Positions 14,055-22,261 are shown, counted from the stretch's first letter. The stretch: DNA of 22,385 nt from an uncultured Prochlorococcus sp. (GCA_902600395.1 CACKJL010000012.1:1-22385), one strand, 5' to 3'. Notes: generated from the sequence alone by a model not told the origin. Numbers and translations are program-made.

Positions 14055-15113
14055 ATGGAAAATTCACCAACAATATTTATTGTTCCAACTGGTATTGGTT
14101 GTGAAGTGGGAGGTTTTGCTGGGGATGCACTTCCTACCGCTAAATTATTAGCATCCGCAAGTGGATGTTTAATTACTCATCCAAATGTTATGAATGGCGG
14201 TACTCTTTCTGAAAAAGATAAAAATATTTTTTATGTTGAGGGTTATAGTTTAGACCGACTTGCTAAAGGAGAAATTGCTTTAAAAAGGGTAAAGCAACAG
14301 AAAATTGGGATAATTTTTGATTCAGCCATTGAAAAAGAAATATTAGTAAGACATTTACAAGTAGCTGATGCATGTGTTTCTACTTTAGGGATTAATGTTC
14401 ATTCTTATGTGATTACAAAAAAGCCATTAAACATAGTTATTGATTCTGATTCTTCAAAAATCAGTGGTGGCACAATTAAAAATCCTGATACTCTAATTGA
14501 TGCTGGAAAATGTTTAATAGCAAAAGGAGTTACGGCCATAGCAATAGTGGCAAAATTTCCAGATGATCCAGATTCTTTAGAAACTAATATCTATCGAGAG
14601 GGGAAAGGGGTTGATCCTATTGCTGGAGTCGAAGCAGTTATAAGTCATTTAATAAGCAAATTTTTAAAAGTCCCCTGTGCTCACGCACCCGCTTTAAATC
14701 CAATTGAATTAAATGAAAATTTAGATCCTCGTGCAGCTGCAGAAGAAATAGGATACACCTTTTTACCATCAGTACTGATTGGGTTAAGCAATGCACCTGA
14801 CATTGTTGAATTGCCCGCTAAAAATGAATCAATCTCACTACACCCTGATCAGATTGAATCTATTGTTGTTCCTAATGGTGCATTAGGTGGAGAAGCAGTA
14901 CTAGCAGGGATTGAAAAAGGTTTAAATATTATCTCTGTAAAAAATCAAAATACATTAAAAGTGACAAATGAGTTTTATAATTATCCAAATCTTTTTGAAG
15001 TTGATAATTATTTAGAAGCTGCAGGCATAATTCTTGCTATCAAAAAAGGTATCAACCTTGATTCAGTTAAAAGGCCTTTAAAAAAAATCCAACAGTGTTC
15101 TTATAGTGATTAA
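14055..15113 (+). CDS. DUF3326 family protein, function unknown
   Basis: A 352-residue protein matching what I recognise as the DUF3326 family, found widely in cyanobacteria and without an assigned function. Notable segments are the Gly-rich N-terminus IFIVPTGIGCEVGGFAGDA (7-25), ITHPNVMNGGTLS, CLIAKGVTAIAIVAKFPDD in the middle, CAHAPALNPIELNENLDPRAAAEEIGYTF-type residues around 215-240, and VVPNGALGGEAVLAGIEKG near the end. No membrane segment is evident, so it is probably a soluble enzyme or binding protein. It ends the plus-strand run that begins with Atp1, 27 bases after the 63-codon gene. Its stop overlaps the convergent nadE stop by 4 bases. Confidence 0.85.
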   Translation: MENSPTIFIVPTGIGCEVGGFAGDALPTAKLLASASGCLITHPNVMNGGTLSEKDKNIFYVEGYSLDRLAKGEIALKRVKQQKIGIIFDSAIEKEILVRHLQVADACVSTLGINVHSYVITKKPLNIVIDSDSSKISGGTIKNPDTLIDAGKCLIAKGVTAIAIVAKFPDDPDSLETNIYREGKGVDPIAGVEAVISHLISKFLKVPCAHAPALNPIELNENLDPRAAAEEIGYTFLPSVLIGLSNAPDIVELPAKNESISLHPDQIESIVVPNGALGGEAVLAGIEKGLNIISVKNQNTLKVTNEFYNYPNLFEVDNYLEAAGIILAIKKGINLDSVKRPLKKIQQCSYSD

Positions 15114-16807
15114 TAAGATATTGCTATGGGAATTCTCCAGTCACTTCCTAATGATTGGCTGCTTAGTTTTAGGATTGGAGGAGCCTGCTTTCTTTTGAAT
15201 TCCGCTTTTTTTATGAGTGAGATAATTTTTAAAATTAAATCTTTTTTATAACCATCTTCTTCTAGTTGTTGTAAATCTTTTTTCTCTTCAATAATTCCTT
15301 TAAGAATATTATCTAAAATAGAATAAGGTGGGAGAGAATCAGTATCTAATTGATTAGGACCTAATTCGGCACTTGGAGCTTTCGTACGTATATTTTCTCC
15401 AATTATATCTACATTAGTATCTAACATATACAACTTTCTACGATTAATTGAATCTTTACTATCAAGCCAATTGCATAATTTAAAAACATTTGTTTTATAT
15501 AAATCGCCAATTACGGATAATCCCCCATTCATATCACCATAAAGTGTGCAGTATCCTACGGCCAGTTCTGATTTATTGCCTGTTGAGAGTAACAAATGCT
15601 TTTCTTGATTTGCTAAAGCCATAAGAAGTGTACCTCTTATCCTTGACTGAATATTTTGATTTGTTATTTCAGCCATCTCGAAAGATATTGTTTTTATAAA
15701 TGATTCTTCAAAAGAGGTCATCAAGTTTTTAATTGGAATGCTCTTGAAATTTATCTTTAATCTTCTTGCTAAATCTTTTGCATCACTCTTTGAATGAGAT
15801 GAGCTCCACTTAGAGGGCATTGAAACGCAATAAACATTATCACTTCCCAGAGCCGCTGTAGCAATTGCCGAGACAAGTGCTGAATCAATACCACCACTTA
15901 ATCCAACCAGAGCTGTTTTAAATCCACATTTTTTTGCATAATCTTTAACACCAAGGACTAATGCATCAAAAATTGATGACATTTCGGAGTTTTCAAATTC
16001 ATTTTTTTCAGGTTTTGTTTGCTCAATTTCCCAGCTGGAGAGATCTTCCGAAAAAGATTTTAGTTGCTTAATTTTAGATCCATTCTTATCAAGAATAAAA
16101 CTATTTCCATCAAAAATTAAATTATCATTTGCTCCAATCTGGTTGACATAAATAAGCGGTACTTGAAGATATTGTGCAGCAAAACTGGAAACATTTGATC
16201 TTAGCTCTAACTTTTTCAGAGTATATGGGGAGGCTGATAAATTTACTAAAACATCAACTTTTTTTTTCTTTAAATCAATAATGGGATTTTTTCTATGGAT
16301 TCCTCTACCTTCTATATCTTTGTTGACCCATAAATCCTCACATATAGTAAAGCCAAGTCGCCAAGTTTTATTTTTAATTTGTTTAATCAATACGGAAACT
16401 GTTTCTTCTGATCTGAAGTATCTTTTTTCATCAAATACTTCATAAGTGGGAAGAATAATTTTCCGAGCAATTATTTTCCATTCACCGCCCTCAACCAACG
16501 CAATAGAATTATAAAGATTAGGAAAAAAAGAATCATTTATTATCTCAGCTATTCCGATTGAGATGCTTAAGTTTCCATATTTTTTATTAATATCTAAAGC
16601 TAATTGATCAAGAATTTGGTATTGATTGTTGATTAAATTTTTTTTAAAAAGTAAGTCATTTGCAGGATATCCCCATAATGACAATTCTGGAGTAAGAACA
16701 ATATCTGCAGAAATTGAGCTAGCTTTCGAAGCAATATTAAGTATTTTTTTTGCATTGCCCTTTAAATCTCCAACAACTGGATTTATTTGGGCAAGTAAAA
16801 ATTTCAT
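15110..16807 (-). CDS. nadE: Glutamine-dependent NAD+ synthetase
   Basis: Makes NAD+ from deamido-NAD, ATP and glutamine-derived ammonia, the last step of NAD synthesis. The 565 residues form the two-domain version. An N-terminal nitrilase-type glutaminase (about 1-260) has a Glu-Lys-Cys triad visible as Glu41 (TPELSLWGYP), probably Lys116 (ARKIILPTYEVFDEKRYF) and Cys156 (FTICEDLW). A C-terminal ATP-pyrophosphatase synthetase domain has the PP-loop SGGIDS (304-309), STGNKSELAVGYCTLYGDMNGG and KAPSAEL. Start is ATG at 16805-16807, overlapping the nadD stop (ATGA). It is the last gene of the 19612-15110 string and converges on the DUF3326 gene. Confidence 0.97.
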   Translation of the reverse strand: MKFLLAQINPVVGDLKGNAKKILNIASKASSISADIVLTPELSLWGYPANDLLFKKNLINNQYQILDQLALDINKKYGNLSISIGIAEIINDSFFPNLYNSIALVEGGEWKIIARKIILPTYEVFDEKRYFRSEETVSVLIKQIKNKTWRLGFTICEDLWVNKDIEGRGIHRKNPIIDLKKKKVDVLVNLSASPYTLKKLELRSNVSSFAAQYLQVPLIYVNQIGANDNLIFDGNSFILDKNGSKIKQLKSFSEDLSSWEIEQTKPEKNEFENSEMSSIFDALVLGVKDYAKKCGFKTALVGLSGGIDSALVSAIATAALGSDNVYCVSMPSKWSSSHSKSDAKDLARRLKINFKSIPIKNLMTSFEESFIKTISFEMAEITNQNIQSRIRGTLLMALANQEKHLLLSTGNKSELAVGYCTLYGDMNGGLSVIGDLYKTNVFKLCNWLDSKDSINRRKLYMLDTNVDIIGENIRTKAPSAELGPNQLDTDSLPPYSILDNILKGIIEEKKDLQQLEEDGYKKDLILKIISLIKKAEFKRKQAPPILKLSSQSLGSDWRIPIAISY

Positions 16808-17382
16808 TCAACTAATTTGATGGATTCATATAAATTATTCTTCTTAACTATATCTATTAACGACGACGGTAAATTAGAACAATTAAAATTTAATCTAAAC
16901 TTAGAACTTGAAATGTTTGGGGTTTTGATGGTTGAAATCTTAAATTTCACTCTATAAGTTTCTAACATTTTAAGAGTATTTGATTCAACAGGATATCCCT
17001 CTCTTAAAATTATAAAAAAACTTACCTCTAAAATAATTTTGTCGAAATCTTTCCAGTAGAAAATATCTTTAATTAAATCACTCCCAATAACAAAATCTAA
17101 ATTATTAAATTTATAAATTTCTTTACATTTTTTGATTGACTCTACTGCCCATTGGCTACTTATTTTTTGATTAAATAAAATTTTTGGATTATCTAAATCA
17201 TCAATAAGAGTTTTTAATAAATGGCTACGTACTGAGATATCCTCTATGTGCTTTTTTTTGGGGTTGTTGCTTACATAGCTAATGGTAAAAGAATAAGTTT
17301 TGGATAATTCTTCAAGAATTTTTTTGTGACCAATTGTAGGTGGATCTGCACTCGTACCAAATAAAGCAATGCTTTTTCCCAT
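16804..17382 (-). CDS. nadD: Nicotinate-nucleotide adenylyltransferase
   Basis: Transfers AMP from ATP to nicotinate mononucleotide, giving the deamido-NAD used by NadE. The 192 residues are typical. The nucleotidyltransferase signature is GTSADPPTIGHKK (9-21), with the HxGH-type catalytic motif degenerate to PxIGH (His19 kept, the first His replaced by Pro15 or Thr16). The second motif is ISSSKFR near the C-terminus, matching ISST-x-x-R. The start is ATG at 17380-17382, 8 bases after the GTPase stop, and the stop overlaps nadE by 4 bases. The loss of the first signature histidine is worth noting, but the operon partner makes the NadD role very likely. Confidence 0.88.
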   Translation of the reverse strand: MGKSIALFGTSADPPTIGHKKILEELSKTYSFTISYVSNNPKKKHIEDISVRSHLLKTLIDDLDNPKILFNQKISSQWAVESIKKCKEIYKFNNLDFVIGSDLIKDIFYWKDFDKIILEVSFFIILREGYPVESNTLKMLETYRVKFKISTIKTPNISSSKFRLNFNCSNLPSSLIDIVKKNNLYESIKLVE

Positions 17383-17390
17383 TTTAAGTT

Positions 17391-18632
17391 TTAAGGTAGA
17401 AAACTAACAAAATTATTATTTAAATTTCTTTTTGAAAAATAAATATTTATGTAGTTAAAAATCTCTGGTTCATTAAAATTCATATTTTGGATCAAAATAG
17501 CAGGTTCTATAAAAGAAGCTTTGCTTCTTATAAATATCTCTTTTGCTGCTAATTTCCCTAGAATTTTTGTAGAATGAATTGCGATTGCTGCTTGAATAAT
17601 TGCTATGGGTCCATAGGGTAATAATGAAAGCCCGTTAGTAAAAGGTGCTGTTAAAAGAATTAGTTTCTTAATAAGGTTGAGAGAGGTATTAACGCCGACT
17701 TGAGTTATTCCCAAACATAAATTATTAATGGATATATTTTTAAATATTTTTCTTGTAGATTCACCTTTCAACTTTAATCCGTAAATCTTACTTAATTCGT
17801 TAATCAATGCAGTATCTAGTGCGAAACTACCAGCAACATCAAAAAAAATAAAAGGATTAAGAGCTACTGCGGATGCCTTTATAGTCGAAAATTTACCAAT
17901 AGTTGATTGAGCTAATTTCTGCCTCCTTTTCAATCTTTGCTCTTTTATTTTCAGAGATAACTTGTCAGCTAATTGAATAGAATTCAGTGTTAATAGTATC
18001 TCACCATATTTACTGATTAATTGTGCTATGTAATTTTTAAGATTGTTTTCATTATTAATAATTATGGGAATATTTAAATCTTTTGGAAGCTTAAACTTTA
18101 TATTTTCAATTATTTCTTTTAATTCATTTTTATTAAATAGATCGATTTTGTTTAAAATTAAAATAATTTTTTTTCCATCTTTTATAAAAGAGCTGATTTC
18201 GTTTAACTCATTTCTATTTAAATCTCCCGAAATTATAAAAAGAATAAGATCTGAATGATTTATGTAAGAGTAAACTTTATCTGGGAATTTAATATTGCAG
18301 AAATCAAATCCTGGAGAATCTAGCAGCTCTAAACTATTGAGTGTTTGATCTTCAAGAGTCCAAGTTTCCGATTGTATTTCTTTTGTGGTCCCATTAATAA
18401 TATCTGTTTTGAATATGTCTTTTTTTAATAAAGAATTTAAAACAGAAGATTTTCCTACACCTGATTTACCATATGCGCCAATTCTTAATTTTTTTTCTTT
18501 GAGTCTTAAAAGTTGTTGATTAAAAGAAATTATTTCTCTATTAAGAAAACTTTTTTCATAATTGGTAAGATCAATAGTCTCCCACCATTTTTTTAACAGT
18601 AAATAATTTTCTTTAATTTTTAAATGTTTCAT
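17391..18632 (-). CDS. Membrane-associated Era/YcjF-like GTPase of unknown role
   Basis: A 413-residue TRAFAC-type GTPase. After about 50 N-terminal residues come G1/P-loop GKSGVGKSS (55-63), a threonine-containing switch I (NGTTKE), G3 DSPG (105-108) and G4 NKID (161-164). The C-terminal half resembles the hydrophobic DUF697-type region of YcjF-like proteins (KASAVALNPFIFFDVAGS, LLTAPFTNGLSLLPYGPIAIIQAAIAI), so it probably sits on a membrane. I chose ATG at 18630-18632 because it gives a 4-base ATGA overlap with the upstream CNNM gene; a TTG at 18650 would add six residues but overlap by 22 bases. nadD follows 8 bases downstream. The function is unknown; neighbours suggest a housekeeping role. 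Confidence 0.85.
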   Translation of the reverse strand: MKHLKIKENYLLLKKWWETIDLTNYEKSFLNREIISFNQQLLRLKEKKLRIGAYGKSGVGKSSVLNSLLKKDIFKTDIINGTTKEIQSETWTLEDQTLNSLELLDSPGFDFCNIKFPDKVYSYINHSDLILFIISGDLNRNELNEISSFIKDGKKIILILNKIDLFNKNELKEIIENIKFKLPKDLNIPIIINNENNLKNYIAQLISKYGEILLTLNSIQLADKLSLKIKEQRLKRRQKLAQSTIGKFSTIKASAVALNPFIFFDVAGSFALDTALINELSKIYGLKLKGESTRKIFKNISINNLCLGITQVGVNTSLNLIKKLILLTAPFTNGLSLLPYGPIAIIQAAIAIHSTKILGKLAAKEIFIRSKASFIEPAILIQNMNFNEPEIFNYINIYFSKRNLNNNFVSFLP

Positions 18633-19612
18633 GATTTCTTTTTCGACCAACCGGCTAATACAGATAACACAGCTTCTGCACCAATAATTCCCACGAATCC
18701 CCCTAATTCATCTACTACTACTTTCACTCCATTATGATTCTTGTCAAATTTAGTTAATAATTGATCTGCTTTAATCATTTCGGGAATGTATTCCACAGGT
18801 TCGCAAATTTCTGATAATAATTTTTTATTTTCCCTATTAATTAACTTTGCCAAAATTTTCTCACGCTTTACTACCCCTTGTATTTTGTCAACTTTATCTC
18901 CCAAAATAACCCACCATGGAGAGCTGTCAGACATAATGAGTTTTGAAATTTCATCAAGATTTGATGACCCATCAAGACAAGGTGCCGATACTCTAGGGGT
19001 CATTAAGTCTTTTGCTTTTAAGTCATTTAATTGAAAAACCTTAAATATCATTGCTGCCTCATCAGCTTCTATCAAACCTTTCTGACTTCCAATTTTTGCC
19101 ATCTGTCTAATTTCTTCTTCATCGGTTGAAATTTCGTTTTCTGCTGTAATAACTGGAAATATCTGTTCAATTAATATTATGAATGGTCTCATTAAAGTAT
19201 TTAATATTCGCAAGATAGGAACAGATAATAGTGCTATTTGAACTGAAAATCTTGTGCCAAGAGCTTTTGGAAGTACTTCTCCTATTAAAACAACAAGAAT
19301 GTAAAAAGCTACAGAAAAAAGGGTTAAACCAAAACTGCTATTAATTACCAATGCTCCGTATACTCCTAAAATAAGACTGCCAATTATATTAAATCCATTA
19401 TTAGTAATAGTAATTACAGTTAGTGTCCGTCCAAGATGTTTTCTAAGTTTTAGAAGTTGATTTGCAGAACTTTTTGGTTTTTGCTTAGAGGCTATCTCTA
19501 GAATTCGAATTGAATTTACAGCTAAAAAAGCAGCTTCTACTCCCGAACAACATGCTGATCCAATTAAAATTATGAATATGAGAACAACTAAACCGTAAAC
19601 ACTTGGTTCCAT
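18629..19612 (-). CDS. CNNM/DUF21 membrane protein with CBS domain pair
   Basis: Belongs to the CNNM/CorC-like family (older name 'hemolysin C-like'), several members of which are involved in Mg2+ or Co2+ export. Of 327 residues, about 1-155 form the DUF21 membrane domain with a first segment at about 5-27 (VYGLVVLIFIILIGSACCSG, with the VEAAFLAVN motif after it) and the signature GEVLPKALGTRF (111-122). A conserved linker, AAMIFKVFQLNDLKAKDLMTPR (186-207), leads into two CBS domains (about 204-320), which typically bind adenine nucleotides. The C-terminal transporter-associated (CorC_HlyC) domain found in many relatives is absent. The start is ATG at 19610-19612. It heads the CNNM-GTPase-nadD-nadE string and is divergent from pepP across 74 bases. 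Confidence 0.92.
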   Translation of the reverse strand: MEPSVYGLVVLIFIILIGSACCSGVEAAFLAVNSIRILEIASKQKPKSSANQLLKLRKHLGRTLTVITITNNGFNIIGSLILGVYGALVINSSFGLTLFSVAFYILVVLIGEVLPKALGTRFSVQIALLSVPILRILNTLMRPFIILIEQIFPVITAENEISTDEEEIRQMAKIGSQKGLIEADEAAMIFKVFQLNDLKAKDLMTPRVSAPCLDGSSNLDEISKLIMSDSSPWWVILGDKVDKIQGVVKREKILAKLINRENKKLLSEICEPVEYIPEMIKADQLLTKFDKNHNGVKVVVDELGGFVGIIGAEAVLSVLAGWSKKKS

Positions 19613-19686
19613 TAAAATAAACTAGGTGCGAAATCTGTATTAATTCATTCTTCCATTTTTTTTTAAAACACGCCAATACACAATCT

Positions 19687-21012
19687 ATGTTTGAACCTGA
19701 AAATAAAGTTTTTGAAGAAAGAAGAGAAATTTTCCTCAATAAATTAAATGGAAAAGCTGCTATTATCCCCGGTGCTAATCTCGTAAAGCATCATGCTGAT
19801 TGTGAATATCCTTTTAGACAAGATAGTAATTTTTGGTATTTAACCGGTTTTGATGAGCCAGATGCAATCGCTCTTTTCTTATCTCATAAGCCAAAGGGAG
19901 AGAGATTTATTATGTTTGTTGCTCCTAAAGATGTTATAAGCGAAGTCTGGCATGGTTTTAGATGGGGTTTAGAAGGCGCTGAAAAAGAGTTTAATGCTGA
20001 TAAGGCTCACTCAATAAAGGAATTAAGAGATTTACTCCCAGCCTATATAAATGGCGCTGATGAACTTGTTTTTTCTATTGGTAAGCATCCATCAGTTGAG
20101 AAAATAATACTGGAAATTTTTTCACAACAACTTGAAAATCGCTCAAGATTAGGCATTGGTGGAAATTCTATAAAATCTCCAGAAATTTATTTAAATGAGA
20201 TGAGATTAATTAAAAGTGAATTTGAAATTAAGAGAATGAGAGAAGCTATACAAATCTCAGCCGAAGGTCATGAATTAGTTAGAGAATCTATTTCATCAAA
20301 GAAAAATGAAAGACAAATTCAGGGTCTTCTAGAGGGATTCTTTCTGGAAAAAGGAGCGAGAGGACCAGCTTATAACTCAATTGTTGCATCTGGAGATAAT
20401 GCCTGCATTTTGCATTACACTTCAAATAATTCACCCTTGAGGAAGGAAGATTTATTGTTAGTGGATGCTGGCTGCTCACTAATTGATTATTACAATGGAG
20501 ACATAACAAGAACTATTCCAATTGGTGGTAAATTTTCTAATGAGCAAAAAGTTATCTATGAAATTGTATTGAGTGCCCAGAAAAATGCAATTAAAAGTGC
20601 TGTAAAGGGATCGAATTCTAGTCATGTACATAATGTTGCTTTAACAATTCTCATAGAAGGATTAAAAGAAATTGGTTTATTGTCAGGTAGTACTGAGGAG
20701 ATAATTGAGAATCAATCTTATAAACATCTTTACATGCACAGAACTGGACATTGGCTTGGCTTAGATGTTCATGATGTTGGAGCATACAGAATGGGGGACT
20801 ATGAGGTGCCATTACAGAATGGAATGATTCTTACGGTAGAACCTGGGATCTACATAAGTGATAGGATCCCAGTCCCTGAGGGGCAACCACCTATAGATGA
20901 GAAATGGAAAGGCATAGGGATAAGAATAGAAGACGATGTCCTGGTCAAAGATACAAACCCAGAAGTTTTAAGTATTGCTGCACTAAAAGAAATTTCCGAT
21001 TTAGAATTTTGA
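19687..21012 (+). CDS. pepP: Xaa-Pro aminopeptidase (aminopeptidase P)
   Basis: Cytosolic metallopeptidase that removes N-terminal residues preceding proline. It has 441 residues, matching the E. coli enzyme. An AMP_N domain (about 1-140; FRQDSNFWYLTGFDEPDA at 43-60) precedes the pita-bread catalytic domain. The dinuclear metal ligands are visible as Asp260 (LLVDAG), Asp272 (NGDITRT), His355 (HRTGHWLG), Glu385 (TVEPGIY) and Glu415 (IRIEDD); His243 (ILHYTSN) fits the substrate-site histidine. The start is ATG at 19687 and gives the expected family N-terminus. It is divergent from the CNNM gene. Confidence 0.97.
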   Translation: MFEPENKVFEERREIFLNKLNGKAAIIPGANLVKHHADCEYPFRQDSNFWYLTGFDEPDAIALFLSHKPKGERFIMFVAPKDVISEVWHGFRWGLEGAEKEFNADKAHSIKELRDLLPAYINGADELVFSIGKHPSVEKIILEIFSQQLENRSRLGIGGNSIKSPEIYLNEMRLIKSEFEIKRMREAIQISAEGHELVRESISSKKNERQIQGLLEGFFLEKGARGPAYNSIVASGDNACILHYTSNNSPLRKEDLLLVDAGCSLIDYYNGDITRTIPIGGKFSNEQKVIYEIVLSAQKNAIKSAVKGSNSSHVHNVALTILIEGLKEIGLLSGSTEEIIENQSYKHLYMHRTGHWLGLDVHDVGAYRMGDYEVPLQNGMILTVEPGIYISDRIPVPEGQPPIDEKWKGIGIRIEDDVLVKDTNPEVLSIAALKEISDLEF

Positions 21013-21016
21013 AATT

Positions 21017-21046
21017 TGACTTATCAAGTTAATAGATTTATTTTTT
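21017..21046 (+). terminator. Weak hairpin with T-rich tail after pepP
   Basis: TGACTT (21017-21022) pairs with AAGTTA (21026-21031), including one G-U pair, with a 3-base loop; a T-rich stretch follows about 6 bases later. The stem is short and the T-run is not adjacent, so this is only a possible terminator between pepP and the 52-codon gene. Confidence 0.25.
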
Positions 21047-21066
21047 ATTAAGTTTAAAGTTCAAAA

Positions 21067-21225
21067 ATGAATAAGTCCGATTCATATGATTCGAAACTCT
21101 CTCTAGCGAGAGGCTTAGCTAGTCAGCTTGGTATGTTCGCAGAAGAAAACGATATCCCTAAAGATCTTTGGGATTCATTGGAAGCTACTATTTATGACTT
21201 TTATGAAGTATCTCATGATAGATAA
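21067..21225 (+). CDS. Small acidic protein of unknown function (52 residues)
   Basis: An open frame from ATG at 21067 to TAA at 21225, coding for 52 residues. It begins MNKSDSYDSKLSLARG and ends YDFYEVSHDR. The protein is acidic, without cysteine or a membrane segment, and looks mostly helical (LSLARGLASQLGMFAEEN and LWDSLEATIYDFYEVS). Its balanced amino-acid composition, with few of the poly-Lys/Asn/Ile runs that chance frames show in this AT-rich DNA, supports a real gene. No clear Shine-Dalgarno is present. It lies between pepP and the PSRP-3 gene on the same strand, 54 bases after one and 105 before the other. I do not recognise the family. Confidence 0.65.
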   Translation: MNKSDSYDSKLSLARGLASQLGMFAEENDIPKDLWDSLEATIYDFYEVSHDR

Positions 21226-21305
21226 AATACTGTTTAGAGATTATCAATAACTAAAATCAAGAAATTTTGAATAAATCAATCAAAATGTGACCATAAACTG
21301 ATAAA

Positions 21306-21326
21306 TTATTTATTAAACATAAATAA
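21306..21326 (+). repeat. All-AT inverted repeat just before the PSRP-3 start
   Basis: TTATTTAT (21306-21313) and ATAAATAA (21319-21326) are exact reverse complements with a 5-base loop, ending 4 bases before the ATG. The arms contain only A and T, so the helix is weak and chance occurrence is plausible. No Shine-Dalgarno is seen. The rest of 21226-21330 shows nothing definite. Confidence 0.35.
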
Positions 21327-21330
21327 GTGA

Positions 21331-21807
21331 ATGACTTCATCAGATAAGTTAAATCAAAATTCAACAGAAAAAAAGGAAAAAAACAGTGATGCCCCTAAGT
21401 CTAAAAATTCTTCTCCTAATTCAGGAATGATGGGTGCTACAGCTGTATTAGCAGCTGCAACAATTGATGAAGATGGAGTACCTACCGGTTATACTCCTAA
21501 GCCTGACGAAGGAAGGTTTATAATTAAAGTTTTGTGGTTACCTGATAATGTTGCTTTAGCAATCGATCAAATAGTAGGTGGAGGATCAAGCCCTCTTACT
21601 GCTTATTATTTTTGGCCAAGAGATGATGCTTGGGAAAAATTAAAAAGCGAACTAGAGAATAAGGGTTGGATTACAGATAACGAAAGAGTAGAAATATTGA
21701 ATAAAGCTACAGAAGTAATAAATTATTGGCAAGAAGAAGGTAAAACAAAAAAATTAGAAGAAGCCAAATTAAAGTTCCCAGAAGTAACTTTTTGTGGGAC
21801 CGCTTAA
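21331..21807 (+). CDS. ycf65: 30S ribosomal protein PSRP-3 (Ycf65 family)
   Basis: A small-subunit ribosomal protein found in cyanobacteria and plastids but not in most other bacteria. The conserved core runs from about residue 60 to the end: RFIIKVLWLPDNVALAIDQ, the GSSPLTAYYFWPRDDAWEKL segment, WITDNERVEILNKATEVINYWQ. The 158 residues exceed the roughly 100-115 residues of plastid and freshwater forms as I recall them. The excess is an N-terminal region, first Lys/Asn/Ser-rich and hydrophilic (2-32), then MMGATAVLAAATIDEDGVP (33-51). The first ATG is at 21331; Met33 or Met34 could be alternative starts. The gene converges on the ATP synthase epsilon gene with 3 bases between stops. Confidence 0.88.
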   Translation: MTSSDKLNQNSTEKKEKNSDAPKSKNSSPNSGMMGATAVLAAATIDEDGVPTGYTPKPDEGRFIIKVLWLPDNVALAIDQIVGGGSSPLTAYYFWPRDDAWEKLKSELENKGWITDNERVEILNKATEVINYWQEEGKTKKLEEAKLKFPEVTFCGTA

Positions 21808-21810
21808 AAA

Positions 21811-22215
21811 TTAGTTCTTTGCAGCTTGAATCCTAGCCTCAGCCTTAGAAACCTCTTTCAAGGCTTTAATTTTCTCTGGATTTTTTTCATTTTCAGAAAA
21901 TTTGCTAATTGTTAATTTTGCTTCTTTTAGATCTTGTTCAGCATTTTGAACATTAATCTCAGAACCAATTTCAGCATTGTTTACTAAAACTATAACTTCA
22001 TCTGATTCAATTTCAGCGAAGCCTCCCATTAGAGCTATTGATTTCCATTGGGAATTCATTCTTAGCCTTAAAACGCCAATATCTATAGCAGTGACTAATG
22101 AGATATGTCCTGGTAGTACACCAATTTGACCAGTAGTACTAGGAAGGATTACTTCTTCAGCTTCGCCTTGATAAACATTTTTATTAGGAGCTAAAACTTT
22201 TAGAGAAATTGCCAT
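21811..22215 (-). CDS. atpC: ATP synthase F1 subunit epsilon
   Basis: Rotor subunit that attaches to gamma and can inhibit ATP hydrolysis (cyanobacterial alias atpE). It has 134 residues: an N-terminal beta-sandwich (LKVLAPNKNVYQGEAEEVILPSTTGQIGVLPGH, in residues 5-37) and a C-terminal helical hairpin (AEQDLKEAKLTISKF, KALKEVSKAEARIQAA). Both domains are complete. The start is ATG at 22213-22215, 46 bases after the beta stop. Its transcript runs toward PSRP-3 with no evident terminator hairpin at the stop. Confidence 0.98.
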   Translation of the reverse strand: MAISLKVLAPNKNVYQGEAEEVILPSTTGQIGVLPGHISLVTAIDIGVLRLRMNSQWKSIALMGGFAEIESDEVIVLVNNAEIGSEINVQNAEQDLKEAKLTISKFSENEKNPEKIKALKEVSKAEARIQAAKN

Positions 22216-22261
22216 TAATTTAAAATTATTGAAGGTTAAATAAATATATAGATGCAGATAT

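Noticed and set aside
15080..15118. 6-bp hairpin TCTTAT/ATAAGA at the DUF3326/nadE ends with an 8-base T-run in the nadE direction
   Set aside because: The T-run is 11 bases from the stem and the stem is AT-rich, so it does not meet a reasonable terminator pattern.
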